NCBI GenBank assembly: GCA_025698865.1
Contig: JAILWQ010000001.1
Coordinates: 372,001 to 436,000 of the forward strand
Direction: 5' to 3'
From: Erythrobacter sp.
Lineage (GTDB): Bacteria > Pseudomonadota > Alphaproteobacteria > Sphingomonadales > Sphingomonadaceae
DNA: 64,000 nucleotides
Shown here: in pieces, positions 8,098-19,741 of the stretch
Position numbering within the stretch: the stretch's first letter is position 1
Layout: every line of letters starts with the position of its first letter
The notes under the pieces: model-generated
The model's database searches: none
Seen by the model: only the letters and a program-made list of their open reading frames with translations
What the model was told of the DNA's origin: nothing
Made by a program: the position numbers and the translations under genes

Positions 8098-9188
8098 CTG
8101 TTCGCGATCGGCAGGATGATCTGCGCGCGCAGCCCATCCTCCTCCCAGTGTTTTTCCAGGACACCGTGCGCATGGCTCAGCAGGGTGTCGGCGATGTCGA
8201 AACCTGTCCCGCCGGCATCGCTGGCGGGAGCGGCGGGGACACGAGGCCCGCCCCGCTCCTTCCAGTCGATCTCCAGCGAATTGCGGCCGAGCCGGTCCTT
8301 GGTATGTTTCCAGGACACCTCGACCACCCCTTCCTTGCTGGACAGCGCCCCGTATTTGGTCGCGTTGGTCGCCAATTCGTGGAGCGTGAGGCCGATCGCG
8401 GAAATGGCGTTCGGTTCGGTCCGCACCCCGTTGCCGGTGAAGACGAAGCGGTCGCCTTCCGGATCGTAGGGCGAGAGCACCGAGCGGATGGCCTGCCCGA
8501 CATGGATCGTGCCCAGCGCCGCGTCGTCCAGCGTGGGTTCGTATGAGCGGCCGAGTGCCTGCACCCGTTCGTTGATCTTGCGGGACACGTCGCGCGCATC
8601 CATCGAGCGGCCGGTGATGTTCACGATGCCGCCGATCACGGCGAACACGTTCTTGAGGCGGTGGGAGACTTCGCGCGCCATCGCCTTGGCGTGGCGTTCT
8701 TCCGCGCGCGACTGGTGGATGTCGGTGACGTCCCACTGGCTGCCGAAGAAATATCTGAGCTTGCCGTCCTCGTCGTAAATCGGGCCGAGATGGAGGGTGT
8801 TCCAGAAGCTCGAGCCGTCCTTGCGATAGTTCAGCAGTTCGACGACCGCGACGCTTTCCTCGTGGATCGCGTCGCGGATCTTGGCGACCTGATCCTGATC
8901 GGTGTCGGGCCCCTGAAGAAAACGGCAATTGCGGCCGACGATCTCCGAACTCTCATAGCCGGTGAGCTTCTGGAACGCCTTGTTGCAGAAGATGATCGGA
9001 TCGTCGGTCTGGTTCGGATCGGTAAGGCACACCGCCATGCGGGTCTGCGCCATGGCCTGTTCGAACAACAGGCCCGTCGCGCCGTCGAACGGATCGGAGC
9101 CTTCGCTGCGCTCGTCGAACGCACGATGCGCCTGACCGGACGAACGCAATTCACCTGCGCGCGCGTTCCAGTGATCCTGATCTGCCAA
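8094..9188 (-). CDS. Blue-light LOV-domain HWE-family histidine kinase
   Basis: About 364 residues from the TTG at 9188 (an ATG at 9248 would add 20 unlikely, arginine-rich residues). The N-terminal PAS domain carries GRNCRFLQG, the LOV photosensor motif whose cysteine (about residue 88) forms the adduct with FMN. The flanking IIFCNKAFQKLTGY and NYRKDGSSFWN also fit LOV. The kinase part has SHRLKNVFAVI (phospho-His about 176), HELATNATKYGAL and DWKERGGP, which are the H, N and W-x-E marks of HWE kinases. The architecture and size match the soluble LOV-HKs described from Erythrobacter litoralis (for example EL346). No membrane segments, so cytosolic. It is coupled to a single-domain response regulator. 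Blue light should control its autophosphorylation. Confidence 0.93.
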   Translation of the reverse strand: MADQDHWNARAGELRSSGQAHRAFDERSEGSDPFDGATGLLFEQAMAQTRMAVCLTDPNQTDDPIIFCNKAFQKLTGYESSEIVGRNCRFLQGPDTDQDQVAKIRDAIHEESVAVVELLNYRKDGSSFWNTLHLGPIYDEDGKLRYFFGSQWDVTDIHQSRAEERHAKAMAREVSHRLKNVFAVIGGIVNITGRSMDARDVSRKINERVQALGRSYEPTLDDAALGTIHVGQAIRSVLSPYDPEGDRFVFTGNGVRTEPNAISAIGLTLHELATNATKYGALSSKEGVVEVSWKHTKDRLGRNSLEIDWKERGGPRVPAAPASDAGGTGFDIADTLLSHAHGVLEKHWEEDGLRAQIILPIANR

Positions 9189-9297
9189 ACCGTGTCTCTC
9201 TGTTCGTGCCGGGCGTGAAGGGAAACTCCGCGAGCGAGCTTCCGCCACTCATACCTTCAAGACGCAGGGTAGGTTCCGGCTCCAGTCGGCGCAAGGA

Positions 9298-10341
9298 TCA
9301 GCCGCCGCGCTCGCGTCGCAGCAATTCGGACTTGATCGCGCTGCCATAGGCATAGCCGCCCAGCCCCCCATCGGCGGCGATCACCCGGTGGCAGGGAATG
9401 AGGACGGCAACATGGTTCGCCCCGTTCGCGCCGCCGACCGCGCGGCTGGCCTTGGGATTGCCAAGCGCGGCGGCGAGCTGGCCGTAGCTGCGCGTCTCGC
9501 CCGCCGGGATTTCGCGCAGGGCCTGCCAGACGCGCTGCTGGAAGGCGGTGCCCTTAACGTCGAGCGGGATGTCGGCGCCCGTGCCGGGGGTTTCGACGGC
9601 GGCGGCGACCTCGGCGAACAGCGCCCGGAACTCCTCACCTGCCGCGATCAGCTCGGCATTGGGGAACCGTCTGCGCAGCTCGGCCTCGCCTTCCCCGAAG
9701 GAGAGGCAGCACACCCCCTTGTCGGTCGCGGCGACCAGCATCTCGCCCAGCGTGGTGGGCACGACGGCCCAGTGGACGGTGCGCCCCCGCCCGCCATCGC
9801 GCCATTCGCCTGCCGTCATTCCGTTGTCCTTCCTGTCCTCGTAGAAGCGCGACGCCGCGCCGTAGCCGCCGCTGTAGATTGCCTCGGTGACGCTGCCTCC
9901 GCTTTCCAGCGCCGCGCCCGCGCGCTCGCGGCGCAAGGCTCGTTGGTAGGCAGCCGGGGAAAGCCCGACGGCGCGAGTGAAGATACGCTGGAAATGCGTC
10001 GGCGAATATCCGCTGTCTTGGGCGAGCCGGGCGAGCGGAATCGTCTCCTCCGCCTCGCGCAGCAGAGCCAGCGCGGCCAGCACGGCCGCCTCGTCGCGGC
10101 TCTGGCGATCGGGGGCGCAGCGCTTACAGGGGCGCAGACCCGCCGCCTCGGCCGCTGCCGCATCGGCGTAGAAGCGGACATTGTGCCGCAGGGGCGTCCG
10201 CGCCGGGCAGGATGGGCGGCAATAGATGCCGGTCGAGTGCACCCCGGTCAGGAACGCCCCGTCATAGCGCCGATCCCGCGCACGCACGATCCGCCAGCGG
10301 TCCTCGTCGGTGAGCGGGGGAGAGGAAGAGTGCGGGTTCAT
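9298..10341 (-). CDS. ada: Bifunctional Ada: methylphosphotriester/O6-methylguanine-DNA methyltransferase and regulator
   Basis: 347 residues, the usual Ada length. The N-terminal zinc domain has cysteines at about 41, 45, 72 and 75 (YCRPSCPAR, RPCKRCAPD), offset by three from E. coli Ada Cys38/42/69/72. An AraC-type helix-turn-helix (LAQDSGYSPTHFQRIFTRAVGLSP) follows, then the methyltransferase with the active-site IPCHRVIAADGGLGGYAYG. Ada repairs alkylated DNA by self-methylation and, once methylated at the first Zn-cysteine, activates alkylation-response genes. The frame runs further upstream, but MNPHSSSPPL at 10341 is the natural start. Divergent from the serine protease gene; no alkB is next to it. 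Confidence 0.95.
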   Translation of the reverse strand: MNPHSSSPPLTDEDRWRIVRARDRRYDGAFLTGVHSTGIYCRPSCPARTPLRHNVRFYADAAAAEAAGLRPCKRCAPDRQSRDEAAVLAALALLREAEETIPLARLAQDSGYSPTHFQRIFTRAVGLSPAAYQRALRRERAGAALESGGSVTEAIYSGGYGAASRFYEDRKDNGMTAGEWRDGGRGRTVHWAVVPTTLGEMLVAATDKGVCCLSFGEGEAELRRRFPNAELIAAGEEFRALFAEVAAAVETPGTGADIPLDVKGTAFQQRVWQALREIPAGETRSYGQLAAALGNPKASRAVGGANGANHVAVLIPCHRVIAADGGLGGYAYGSAIKSELLRRERGG

Positions 10342-10423
10342 GCAGCGGAGAATATCCCTGCCGGACAGACTGCGCATCCCGGAGCTTGCGGTCAATGTCG
10401 CGAGCGCGGTAATGCCCGCGGCG

Positions 10424-12037
10424 ATGGTCCGCATTCTCGCCTGTCTCGCCGCTTTCTGCGCGCTGGTTCTCGCCGGATCGGCGCGCGCCGAGCCCGCCGA
10501 TATCGACGCGGCGGCGCGCGGCGTGGTGCGCGTCATCGTGTTCGGCATGGATGGGGAAGAGCTCTACCCCGTCGGCCACGGAACCGGTTTTGCCGTCGCG
10601 GACGGGCGGATCGTCACCAATGCGCATGTCGTGCGCGACGTCATCCGCGACAATGGGCTGGCCATCGGCATTGTCCCCTCCGATGGAGGCGAGGCCGTGG
10701 CCGGACGGATCGTCGCGCTCAGCCCGCGCAACGACCTTGCCCTGATCGCGGTCGAGGGCGCCCTGCGCCTGCCCCCGCTGACGCTCGCCAGCGGTACGGC
10801 GGGCGACAGCGGAGAGGTCTATTCGGTCGGCTACCCGATGAATGTCGACAAGGCGCAGGGCCTCGGCGCGGGCGACATCTTCCAGGCGCAGCCCCCGGTG
10901 AAGAGCCGCGGCTTCCTTTCGGGAACGCGGCCCAGCCGCCAGTTCGACACGATCCTCCACACCGCGCCGATCGCGCGCGGCAATTCGGGCGGGCCGCTGC
11001 TCGACGGCTGCGGCCGCGTGCTCGGCGTCAACAGCTTCGGCGCGGATTCGGGCGGATCGGATGCGGAGTTCTTCTTCGCCGTGTCCAACCGCGAACTGGT
11101 GCCTTTCCTGCGCGCCAACGGGATCACCCCCCGCATCAACGACGCCGCCTGCCGCAGTCTCGCCGATCTCGATGCGGAGGAACGCGCGCGTGCCGAGGCC
11201 GAGCAGGACCGCGCCCGCGCCGCCCTTGCCAGCCGCAGCGAGGAACAGCGGGAGAAACGCGAGCGGGCAAGGTTCGAGGCGGAGATGCAGGTGCTCGGCG
11301 AACGCGATGACCGCCTGCTGGGTGCCTTCGCGCTCCTTCTTGTCGCGGCCGGTCTTGCCTGGTGGGCGTTCGAAAAGCGGCCCGTGCCGGGTCTCGATGA
11401 GCCGGGTCTCGACGAACCTGATTTCGAGGAGGACGGCATCGAGCAGCGGGGCCTTGCCGCATGGCCGGTGCGCAACCGCGTCGCGGCAGGGGCTGCGATC
11501 GCCCTGGTGGGCATTGCTCTCCTGCTTCACCTGACCCGCCCGGGGATCGAGGAAGTCGACCGCCGCATCGCCTCGGCCACCGGCACCGATCCCGGCGAGG
11601 GGTCAGACGGACCCTCCGCCGCTGCCGCCGGCACACGGCGCTATGTCTGCACGCTCGATGCGCGCCGCAGCCGGGTGACCGGGGCGGAGACCGACGATAT
11701 CGCCTTCGAGTGGTCGCCCGAGGGCTGCGTCAACGGCCGCACGCAATACGGTTACGACGCTGGCAGCTGGTCGCGCGTTCTGGTGCCAAACGACGAGCAG
11801 GCGGTCTCGGTGAACAGCTTCGATCCCGACCGGCGCGTGTTCCGGACCGAGCGCTATCTGCTCGGCCGCAGCGCGATGGGGGCCGCCCGATCGGCACGGG
11901 GCGACTATTCCGCGCCCAGTTGCGAGGCGCCGGACGCCTCCACCGTCCTGGGCGAGCGCCAGAGCGCGGTTCTGGCGACGCTGCCGGGCCAGCCCAACGA
12001 GAGGCTGGTTTACGATTGCCAGGTGGCGAGCGAGTAG
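10424..12037 (+). CDS. Secreted/membrane trypsin-like serine protease with transmembrane C-terminal region
   Basis: From ATG 10424 the protein has 537 residues with a signal sequence (MVRILACLAAFCALVLAGSARA). The trypsin-like domain has the full triad: His in TNAHVV (68), Asp in NDLALI (104) and Ser in GNSGGPL (188). After the protease come a charged helical linker (about 230-290, rich in Ala/Arg/Glu), a membrane helix LLGAFALLLVAAGLAWWAF, a short acidic repeat (GLDEPGLDEPDF), and a second membrane helix AGAAIALVGIALLLHL. A roughly 150-residue periplasmic-type domain with several cysteines ends the protein. No PDZ domain is seen, so it is not a classic DegP. Upstream ATGs at 10310, 10340 and 10412 are in frame but less suitable. 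Substrate unknown. Confidence 0.85.
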   Translation: MVRILACLAAFCALVLAGSARAEPADIDAAARGVVRVIVFGMDGEELYPVGHGTGFAVADGRIVTNAHVVRDVIRDNGLAIGIVPSDGGEAVAGRIVALSPRNDLALIAVEGALRLPPLTLASGTAGDSGEVYSVGYPMNVDKAQGLGAGDIFQAQPPVKSRGFLSGTRPSRQFDTILHTAPIARGNSGGPLLDGCGRVLGVNSFGADSGGSDAEFFFAVSNRELVPFLRANGITPRINDAACRSLADLDAEERARAEAEQDRARAALASRSEEQREKRERARFEAEMQVLGERDDRLLGAFALLLVAAGLAWWAFEKRPVPGLDEPGLDEPDFEEDGIEQRGLAAWPVRNRVAAGAAIALVGIALLLHLTRPGIEEVDRRIASATGTDPGEGSDGPSAAAAGTRRYVCTLDARRSRVTGAETDDIAFEWSPEGCVNGRTQYGYDAGSWSRVLVPNDEQAVSVNSFDPDRRVFRTERYLLGRSAMGAARSARGDYSAPSCEAPDASTVLGERQSAVLATLPGQPNERLVYDCQVASE

Positions 12038-12079
12038 CTTCGCCAACCACTCAGGGCGCGGCGAGCGAGTAGCTTCGCC
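12025..12079 (+). repeat. Tandem 20-base repeat spanning the protease stop codon
   Basis: GGCGAGCGAGTAGCTTCGCC occurs at 12025-12044 and again, identically, at 12060-12079. Each copy can fold through GGCGA/TCGCC. The first copy contains the protease gene's own TAG stop (12035-12037), so the repeat duplicates the end of the gene. It may be a small local duplication or a weak double hairpin terminator. Confidence 0.7.
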
Positions 12080-12141
12080 GTCCAACGGGGACCGCTTGCC
12101 CCGAACCGCCGCCGCCCTGCCCGCTAATCGCGCCGCCCCGG

Positions 12142-12168
12142 TTGCAAACCCGGGGACCCGATGCTAAC
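12142..12168 (+). promoter_or_regulatory. Possible promoter of the atp operon
   Basis: TTGCAA (12142-12147) and GCTAAC (12163-12168) are 15 bases apart, about 100 bases before atpH. This resembles the alphaproteobacterial housekeeping pattern TTGACgS-N10-14-GCTANAWC. Pattern match only. Confidence 0.35.
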
Positions 12169-12263
12169 CGCGCGCCAGCCCCGTCGGGGAGGCGTTTGTG
12201 CGCCCTACCGATGTCGAGCATCGCATCGTTATTTTCCGCTCCCCTGTTAGAGGACGAGAACGC

Positions 12264-12818
12264 GTGGAACTTTCCGCCGGTATTCAGGCAAGCCTGGCAG
12301 GGCGTTACGCCTCCGCCCTGTTCGACCTCGCATCCGAGGCTGGCACGGTCACCGCGGTCGAATCGGACATGGAGAAGCTGCAGGCCGCTCTCGCCGAATC
12401 GCCCGAACTGAAAACGCTGACGACCAGCCCCCGGGTCGGGCGCTCGCAGGCCGAAAAGGCGCTGTGGGGCGTTTCGGCGATCATGGGCCTGACCGAACTG
12501 ACTCAGAAATTCCTCGGCACGCTGGCGCAGAACCGCCGCCTGTCGCAGCTGCCGGGCATCACCCGCGCCTTCCGCGCCATCGCCGCCGCCCAGCGCGGCG
12601 AGGTGACGGCCGAAGTCACCAGCGCCCACCCGCTGACCGACGCGCAGATCGATACGCTGAAAGGCAAGCTGACGGCGCGCGAAGGCCGCACCGTGAAACT
12701 CACGACGAAGGTGGACCCCGACCTGCTCGGCGGTCTCGTCGTCACCATCGGATCGAAGCGGATCGACGGCTCGATCCGCACCCGTCTCAATTCGCTATCC
12801 CAAGCCATGAAGGCCTAA
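12264..12818 (+). CDS. atpH: ATP synthase F1 subunit delta
   Basis: 184 residues from GTG 12264, with AGAGGA (12249-12254) nine bases upstream. An ATG 66 bases earlier is in frame but lacks family similarity. The sequence [23 protein letters not shown] and the C-terminal half ([46 protein letters not shown]) are typical of the delta/OSCP subunit. It sits on top of the F1 head and links it to the peripheral stalk of F0. First gene of the F1 operon; as in many alphaproteobacteria, the F0 genes are not here. atpA follows after 12 bases. Confidence 0.96.
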   Translation: MELSAGIQASLAGRYASALFDLASEAGTVTAVESDMEKLQAALAESPELKTLTTSPRVGRSQAEKALWGVSAIMGLTELTQKFLGTLAQNRRLSQLPGITRAFRAIAAAQRGEVTAEVTSAHPLTDAQIDTLKGKLTAREGRTVKLTTKVDPDLLGGLVVTIGSKRIDGSIRTRLNSLSQAMKA

Positions 12819-14360
<1,542 letters not shown>

Positions 14361-14392
14361 ACCATTGAGCGCACACGAGATAGGGAGCCGAA

Positions 14393-15283
14393 ATGGCTAG
14401 CCTGAAAGAACTCAAGGGCCGCATCAACTCGGTCAAGTCGACCCAGAAGATCACCAAGGCCAAGCAGATGGTCGCAGCCGCCAAGCTGCGCCGGGCGCAG
14501 GCGCGTGCCGAAGAGGCGCGCCCCTATGCCGAGCGTCTGGCCGACGTGATGGCGAGCCTCGCCAGCAAGGTGGCCGGCGACAGCGCGCCGATGCTGTTCC
14601 GCGGCACCGGCAGCGACCAGCGGCACCTTCTGGTGGTGGTCAACACCGACAAGGGCCTGTGCGGCGGTCTCAACGCCAACATCGTCAAGGCCGCCAAGGC
14701 CAAGGCGAAGGAACTGATCGCGGCGGGCAAGGACGTGCAGTTCTACCTCGTCGGCAAGAAGGGCCGCGCGCCGATCAAGCGCGACTATGCCGACCGGATC
14801 GAAAAGCATTTCGACACCTCCGACGTCCGCACGCCGGGCTTCGACGAGGCCGAGGCCATTGGCAAGGACCTGATCGAGCGGTTCGAGAAGGGCGAATTCG
14901 ACGTCGCGCATCTCGTTTATCCGGTGTTCCAGTCGGCACTGGTCCAGGCCCCGACCATCGATCAGCTGATCCCCGTCCCCTCGCCCGAGGAAACCGCCGA
15001 AGGCGGCAAGGCGAAGACGGTCGGCGGCGCCGTGGTGGATTACGAGCCCGACGAGGAAGCGATTCTCGAGGAATTGCTGCCGCGCTATGTGCGCACCCAG
15101 CTCTTCGCCGCGCTGCTCGAGCGCGAGGCGTCCGAACAGGGTGCCTCGATGACCGCGATGGACAACGCCACGCGCAATGCCGGCGATCTCATCAAGGATC
15201 TCACCATCCAGTACAACCGCAGCCGCCAGGCCGCGATCACCACCGAACTTATCGAGATCATCGCGGGTGCCGAGGCACTCTGA
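14393..15283 (+). CDS. atpG: ATP synthase F1 subunit gamma
   Basis: 296 residues. The start [36 protein letters not shown] and the end [15 protein letters not shown] form the long coiled coil that rotates inside the alpha3-beta3 head. The middle [17 protein letters not shown] is the conserved Rossmann-like part. An insertion rich in charged residues ([14 protein letters not shown], about residue 200) is common in alphaproteobacterial gamma subunits. The next gene is not atpD but a short lipoprotein gene, 45 bases downstream. Confidence 0.97.
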   Translation: MASLKELKGRINSVKSTQKITKAKQMVAAAKLRRAQARAEEARPYAERLADVMASLASKVAGDSAPMLFRGTGSDQRHLLVVVNTDKGLCGGLNANIVKAAKAKAKELIAAGKDVQFYLVGKKGRAPIKRDYADRIEKHFDTSDVRTPGFDEAEAIGKDLIERFEKGEFDVAHLVYPVFQSALVQAPTIDQLIPVPSPEETAEGGKAKTVGGAVVDYEPDEEAILEELLPRYVRTQLFAALLEREASEQGASMTAMDNATRNAGDLIKDLTIQYNRSRQAAITTELIEIIAGAEAL

Positions 15284-15328
15284 CGATCGCTGATACGCCC
15301 CCCACGGGCGCTGCAAGGACCAGATTAC

Positions 15329-15667
15329 GTGAACAAGCTTTTCTTCGCCCTCCCCCTCGCTCTCGCCATCGCCGCCTGCGGTGAGGAGCCGGCGCCCGCG
15401 CCCGCCGACACCCAGGTCGCCGCACCCGAGCCGGTCGAGAGCCTGCCCGCGCCCGACCAGGCGCTGTTCACCACCAAATATGCCGAAGCCTGCCCCGAGG
15501 ACGACGCGGTCAACACCGCCGTGTGCCGTCGCGCAGGGATGGGCTCGCCCGACGTCGTCTGCGAATTCGGCCTCGGCGAGGACGAATATCTCCGCAACCA
15601 AGCCACCCTCACCGCCCAGGATGGCGGCTGGGCCTTCGCCGATCCGGAAAACGTTTGCGTCGGCTAA
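15329..15667 (+). CDS. Small cysteine-rich lipoprotein encoded inside the atp operon
   Basis: 112 residues from GTG 15329, with AAGGA at 15315-15319. MNKLFFALPLALAIAAC is a lipoprotein signal with the lipobox ending at Cys17. A Pro/Ala/Glu-rich linker follows, then a domain of about 75 residues with four more cysteines (EACPED, AVCRRAG, VVCEFG, NVCVG), which could form two disulfides in the periplasm. It lies on the same strand between atpG (45 bases) and atpD (32 bases), so it is almost certainly co-transcribed with ATP synthase. I do not recognise a named family. Whether it helps the synthase, or just hitch-hikes on a strong transcript, cannot be told from sequence. Confidence 0.85.
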   Translation: MNKLFFALPLALAIAACGEEPAPAPADTQVAAPEPVESLPAPDQALFTTKYAEACPEDDAVNTAVCRRAGMGSPDVVCEFGLGEDEYLRNQATLTAQDGGWAFADPENVCVG

Positions 15668-15696
15668 GGCGCGATAAACACCAAGTCAGGACATAG

Positions 15697-17157
<1,461 letters not shown>

Positions 17158-17161
17158 TAGC

Positions 17162-17419
17162 ATGGCCCTGCATTTCGAACTCGTCACGCCGGCCAAGCTG
17201 GTCCGCTCCGAAGACGTTCACATGGTGGTCGTCCCCGGAACGGAAGGCGAGTTCGGCGTGCTCGAAGGACACGCGCCTTTCATGTCGACCATCCGCGACG
17301 GCGAAGTGAAGATCTACGCCCGCGACGGCGCGACGCCCGAGACCATCATGGTCCGCGGCGGCTTTGCCGAGGTGGGCGACAAGGGGCTGACCGTTCTCGC
17401 CGAACACGTCGAGGGCTGA
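17162..17419 (+). CDS. atpC: ATP synthase F1 subunit epsilon
   Basis: 85 residues: only the N-terminal beta-sandwich ([47 protein letters not shown] and [22 protein letters not shown]). The C-terminal helical hairpin, which in E. coli inhibits ATP hydrolysis, is missing, as is usual for short alphaproteobacterial epsilons that leave inhibition to the separate zeta protein. It binds the foot of gamma. Last gene of the operon, followed at once by a strong terminator. Confidence 0.96.
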   Translation: MALHFELVTPAKLVRSEDVHMVVVPGTEGEFGVLEGHAPFMSTIRDGEVKIYARDGATPETIMVRGGFAEVGDKGLTVLAEHVEG

Positions 17420-17435
17420 TCCTTCACCGACACTG

Positions 17436-17478
17436 AAAAAGGGGAGCCGTCCGCACATCGCGGGCGGCTCCCCTTTTT
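17436..17478 (+). terminator. Rho-independent terminator of the atp operon
   Basis: GGGGAGCCGTCCGC (17441-17454) pairs with GCGGGCGGCTCCCC (17460-17473), with A5 before and T5 after the stem. Near-perfect intrinsic terminator, and symmetrical enough to work in both directions. Confidence 0.92.
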
Positions 17479-17578
17479 GCGTCGAACACCCTCGGCTTTT
17501 CGTCGATTACTGCGGACGCGCTTTTGCTTTCGCGGGGAAATCGTGCATTCCTCCCGGCAAGGAAACGGGAGACTGCAA

Positions 17579-19687
17579 TTGAAATTCGTATCGACGCTCG
17601 CCATCGCAGCGGCCATGACCATCGCACAATCGGCCGCCGCGCAGGACGGCGTACCCGGTCCCGAAGAGGACCCCTATATCTGGCTAGAGGAAGCGCGCAG
17701 CGACCGTGCGCTCGCCTGGGTCGAGGGCGAGAACGCCCGGACCATGGAACTCCTCGCCGGGGACCCCCGCTTCGACACGCTCAAGAACGAGGCGCTGGCG
17801 ATCTTCGACGCCACCGATCGTATTCCGGGCGTCGGCTTCACGCCGTGGGGCCTGATCAATTTCTGGCAGGACGCGACCAACCCCAAGGGCCTCCTGCGCC
17901 TGACGACGCTCGAGAGCTACCGCACCGATACCCCGCAATGGGAAACCGTGCTCGACATCGACGCGCTGGCCGCGGCCGAGGGGCGCGAATGGGTGTTCCA
18001 GGGCATAAACTGCCTGCCGCCCGAGGAGCGCTACTGCCTCGTCAGCCTGAGTGACGGCGGCAAGGATGCCGGTGAGCTGCGCGAATTCGACATGGAGACG
18101 CGCCAGTTCGTGGAAGGCGGCTTCCGCCTGCCGGAAAGCCAGGGCAGCGCCCAGTGGGTCGACAAGGACACGCTGCTGGTCAGCCGGGATTTCGGCGAAG
18201 GCACGCTGACCGAAAGCCTCTACCCCTTCACCACCCGCGAATGGAAGCGCGGGACGCCGCTCGCCGAAGCTCCGGAAATCTTCCGGGGCGAGCCGACCGA
18301 CGTGTCCTCGGGCGCCAGCCTGCTGCGCGATTCCAGCGGCACCATCCACGGCCGCCTCGCGCGGCGCGGCCTGTCGTTCCACGAAAGCGCCTATTACTGG
18401 TGGCAGGACGGCGAGTGGCTGAAGCTCGACCTGCCGACGAAGGCCGGCATCGCGGGCATCGTCGACGGGCGCATCCTGTTCAGCACCGATGTCGACTGGG
18501 AGACGGGCGGCCAGACCTTTGCCGCGGATTCGCTGATCTCGGCCGATCTGGAAGAGTTCAAGGCCGATCCCAACGGCGCGGCGAAGTCGCTCGTCTGGGC
18601 GCCTGCCGAGCGCCAGACCAAGCAGGGCCTCGCCACCTCCGCCGACAGCCTCTACGTCAACCTGCTCGACAATGTGCGCGGGCAGGTGCTGAAATTCGAC
18701 TTCGCCAACGGTGCGTGGTCGGTGGCCGAGGTGGCGTTGCCCGAAAATGCTACGGTCGGGATTTCGGCTGTGTCGGACGAGACGGGCGAGGTGATGTTCT
18801 CCTCGACCGACTTCCTCACGCCCTCCACGGTCTATTACAGCGCCGACGGCACCAACCCGGAACCGATCAAGACCAGTCCGGCCCGTTTCGACGCCGCCGG
18901 CATGACGGTCGAGCAGTACGAGGCGACCAGCGCCGACAGGACCAAGATCCCCTATTTCGTGGTGATGCCGGAAGGCGCGACGAAGGACGGCACCAATCCC
19001 ACCCTGCTGACCGGATATGGCGGTTTCCAGGTGCCGCGCCTGCCCGGCTATCTCGGCGCGACCGGCAAGATGTGGCTGGAGCGCGGCGGGGTTTACATCC
19101 TCGGCAACATGCGCGGCGGCGGCGAGTTCGGCCCCAACTGGCACCAGACCGCGATCCGCGAGAACAAGCAGCGCACCTGGGACGATTTCATCGCCATCGC
19201 CGAGGATGCGATCGCGCGCGGGATCACCAGCGCCGATCATCTCGGCATTCAGGGCGGATCGCAGGGCGGGCTGTTGGTCGGCACGGCCTTCACCCAGCGC
19301 CCGGACCTGTTCGACGCGGCGATCGTCCAGATCCCGCTGTTCGACATGTTGCGCTATCACGAGATCGGCCGGGGCGCCTCGTGGATCGGCGAATATGGCG
19401 ACCCGCGCATTCCCGAACAGCGCGCCTGGATCGAGCCCTATTCGCCCTATCAGAAGCTGCTCGAGAACAAGGACTACCCCTCGCCTTTCTTCTGGGCCTC
19501 GACTGCCGACGACCGGACCCATCCGGCCCATGCCCGCAAGGGCGCGGCGCGGGTCAAGGAGCTGGGTCAGGACTATTATTACTTCGAGGACACGCAGGGC
19601 GGCCATTCGGGCGGCGTCGACAACGAACAGCGGGCCAAGATCCAGGCCCTGCAATTCGTCTATCTGCTCCAGCGCCTGGCGGACTGA
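17579..19687 (+). CDS. Secreted S9 prolyl-oligopeptidase family serine peptidase
   Basis: 702 residues from TTG 17579. This start gives a clean signal peptide (MKFVSTLAIAAAMTIAQSAAAQ); longer in-frame versions from 17477 or GTG 17543 overlap the atp terminator or lack a signal. Residues 30-410 form the beta-propeller (PYIWLEEARSDRALAWVEGEN, then repeated blades). The alpha/beta-hydrolase part has GGSQGG (Ser about 561), the Asp in TADDRTHPAHARK (about 645) and the His in GGHSGGVDN (about 675). It cleaves small peptides after proline or related residues, probably in the periplasm. It is a single gene between two terminators. Confidence 0.92.
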   Translation: MKFVSTLAIAAAMTIAQSAAAQDGVPGPEEDPYIWLEEARSDRALAWVEGENARTMELLAGDPRFDTLKNEALAIFDATDRIPGVGFTPWGLINFWQDATNPKGLLRLTTLESYRTDTPQWETVLDIDALAAAEGREWVFQGINCLPPEERYCLVSLSDGGKDAGELREFDMETRQFVEGGFRLPESQGSAQWVDKDTLLVSRDFGEGTLTESLYPFTTREWKRGTPLAEAPEIFRGEPTDVSSGASLLRDSSGTIHGRLARRGLSFHESAYYWWQDGEWLKLDLPTKAGIAGIVDGRILFSTDVDWETGGQTFAADSLISADLEEFKADPNGAAKSLVWAPAERQTKQGLATSADSLYVNLLDNVRGQVLKFDFANGAWSVAEVALPENATVGISAVSDETGEVMFSSTDFLTPSTVYYSADGTNPEPIKTSPARFDAAGMTVEQYEATSADRTKIPYFVVMPEGATKDGTNPTLLTGYGGFQVPRLPGYLGATGKMWLERGGVYILGNMRGGGEFGPNWHQTAIRENKQRTWDDFIAIAEDAIARGITSADHLGIQGGSQGGLLVGTAFTQRPDLFDAAIVQIPLFDMLRYHEIGRGASWIGEYGDPRIPEQRAWIEPYSPYQKLLENKDYPSPFFWASTADDRTHPAHARKGAARVKELGQDYYYFEDTQGGHSGGVDNEQRAKIQALQFVYLLQRLAD

Positions 19688-19710
19688 GAGCGCTGATCGA
19701 AACAGGAAAG

Positions 19711-19737
19711 AGGGCGGCCCGCGGGTCGCCCTTTTTT
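19711..19737. terminator. Intrinsic terminator between convergent genes
   Basis: AGGGCGGCCC (19711-19720) and GGGTCGCCCT (19723-19732) form a stem followed by a T run to 19737. It ends the S9 peptidase transcript. Confidence 0.85.
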
Positions 19738-19741
19738 CATT

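Noticed and set aside
9388-11310. Long plus-strand frame across ada and the protease gene
   Set aside because: Covers two well-supported genes in other frames and shows arginine/glycine-rich shadow composition.
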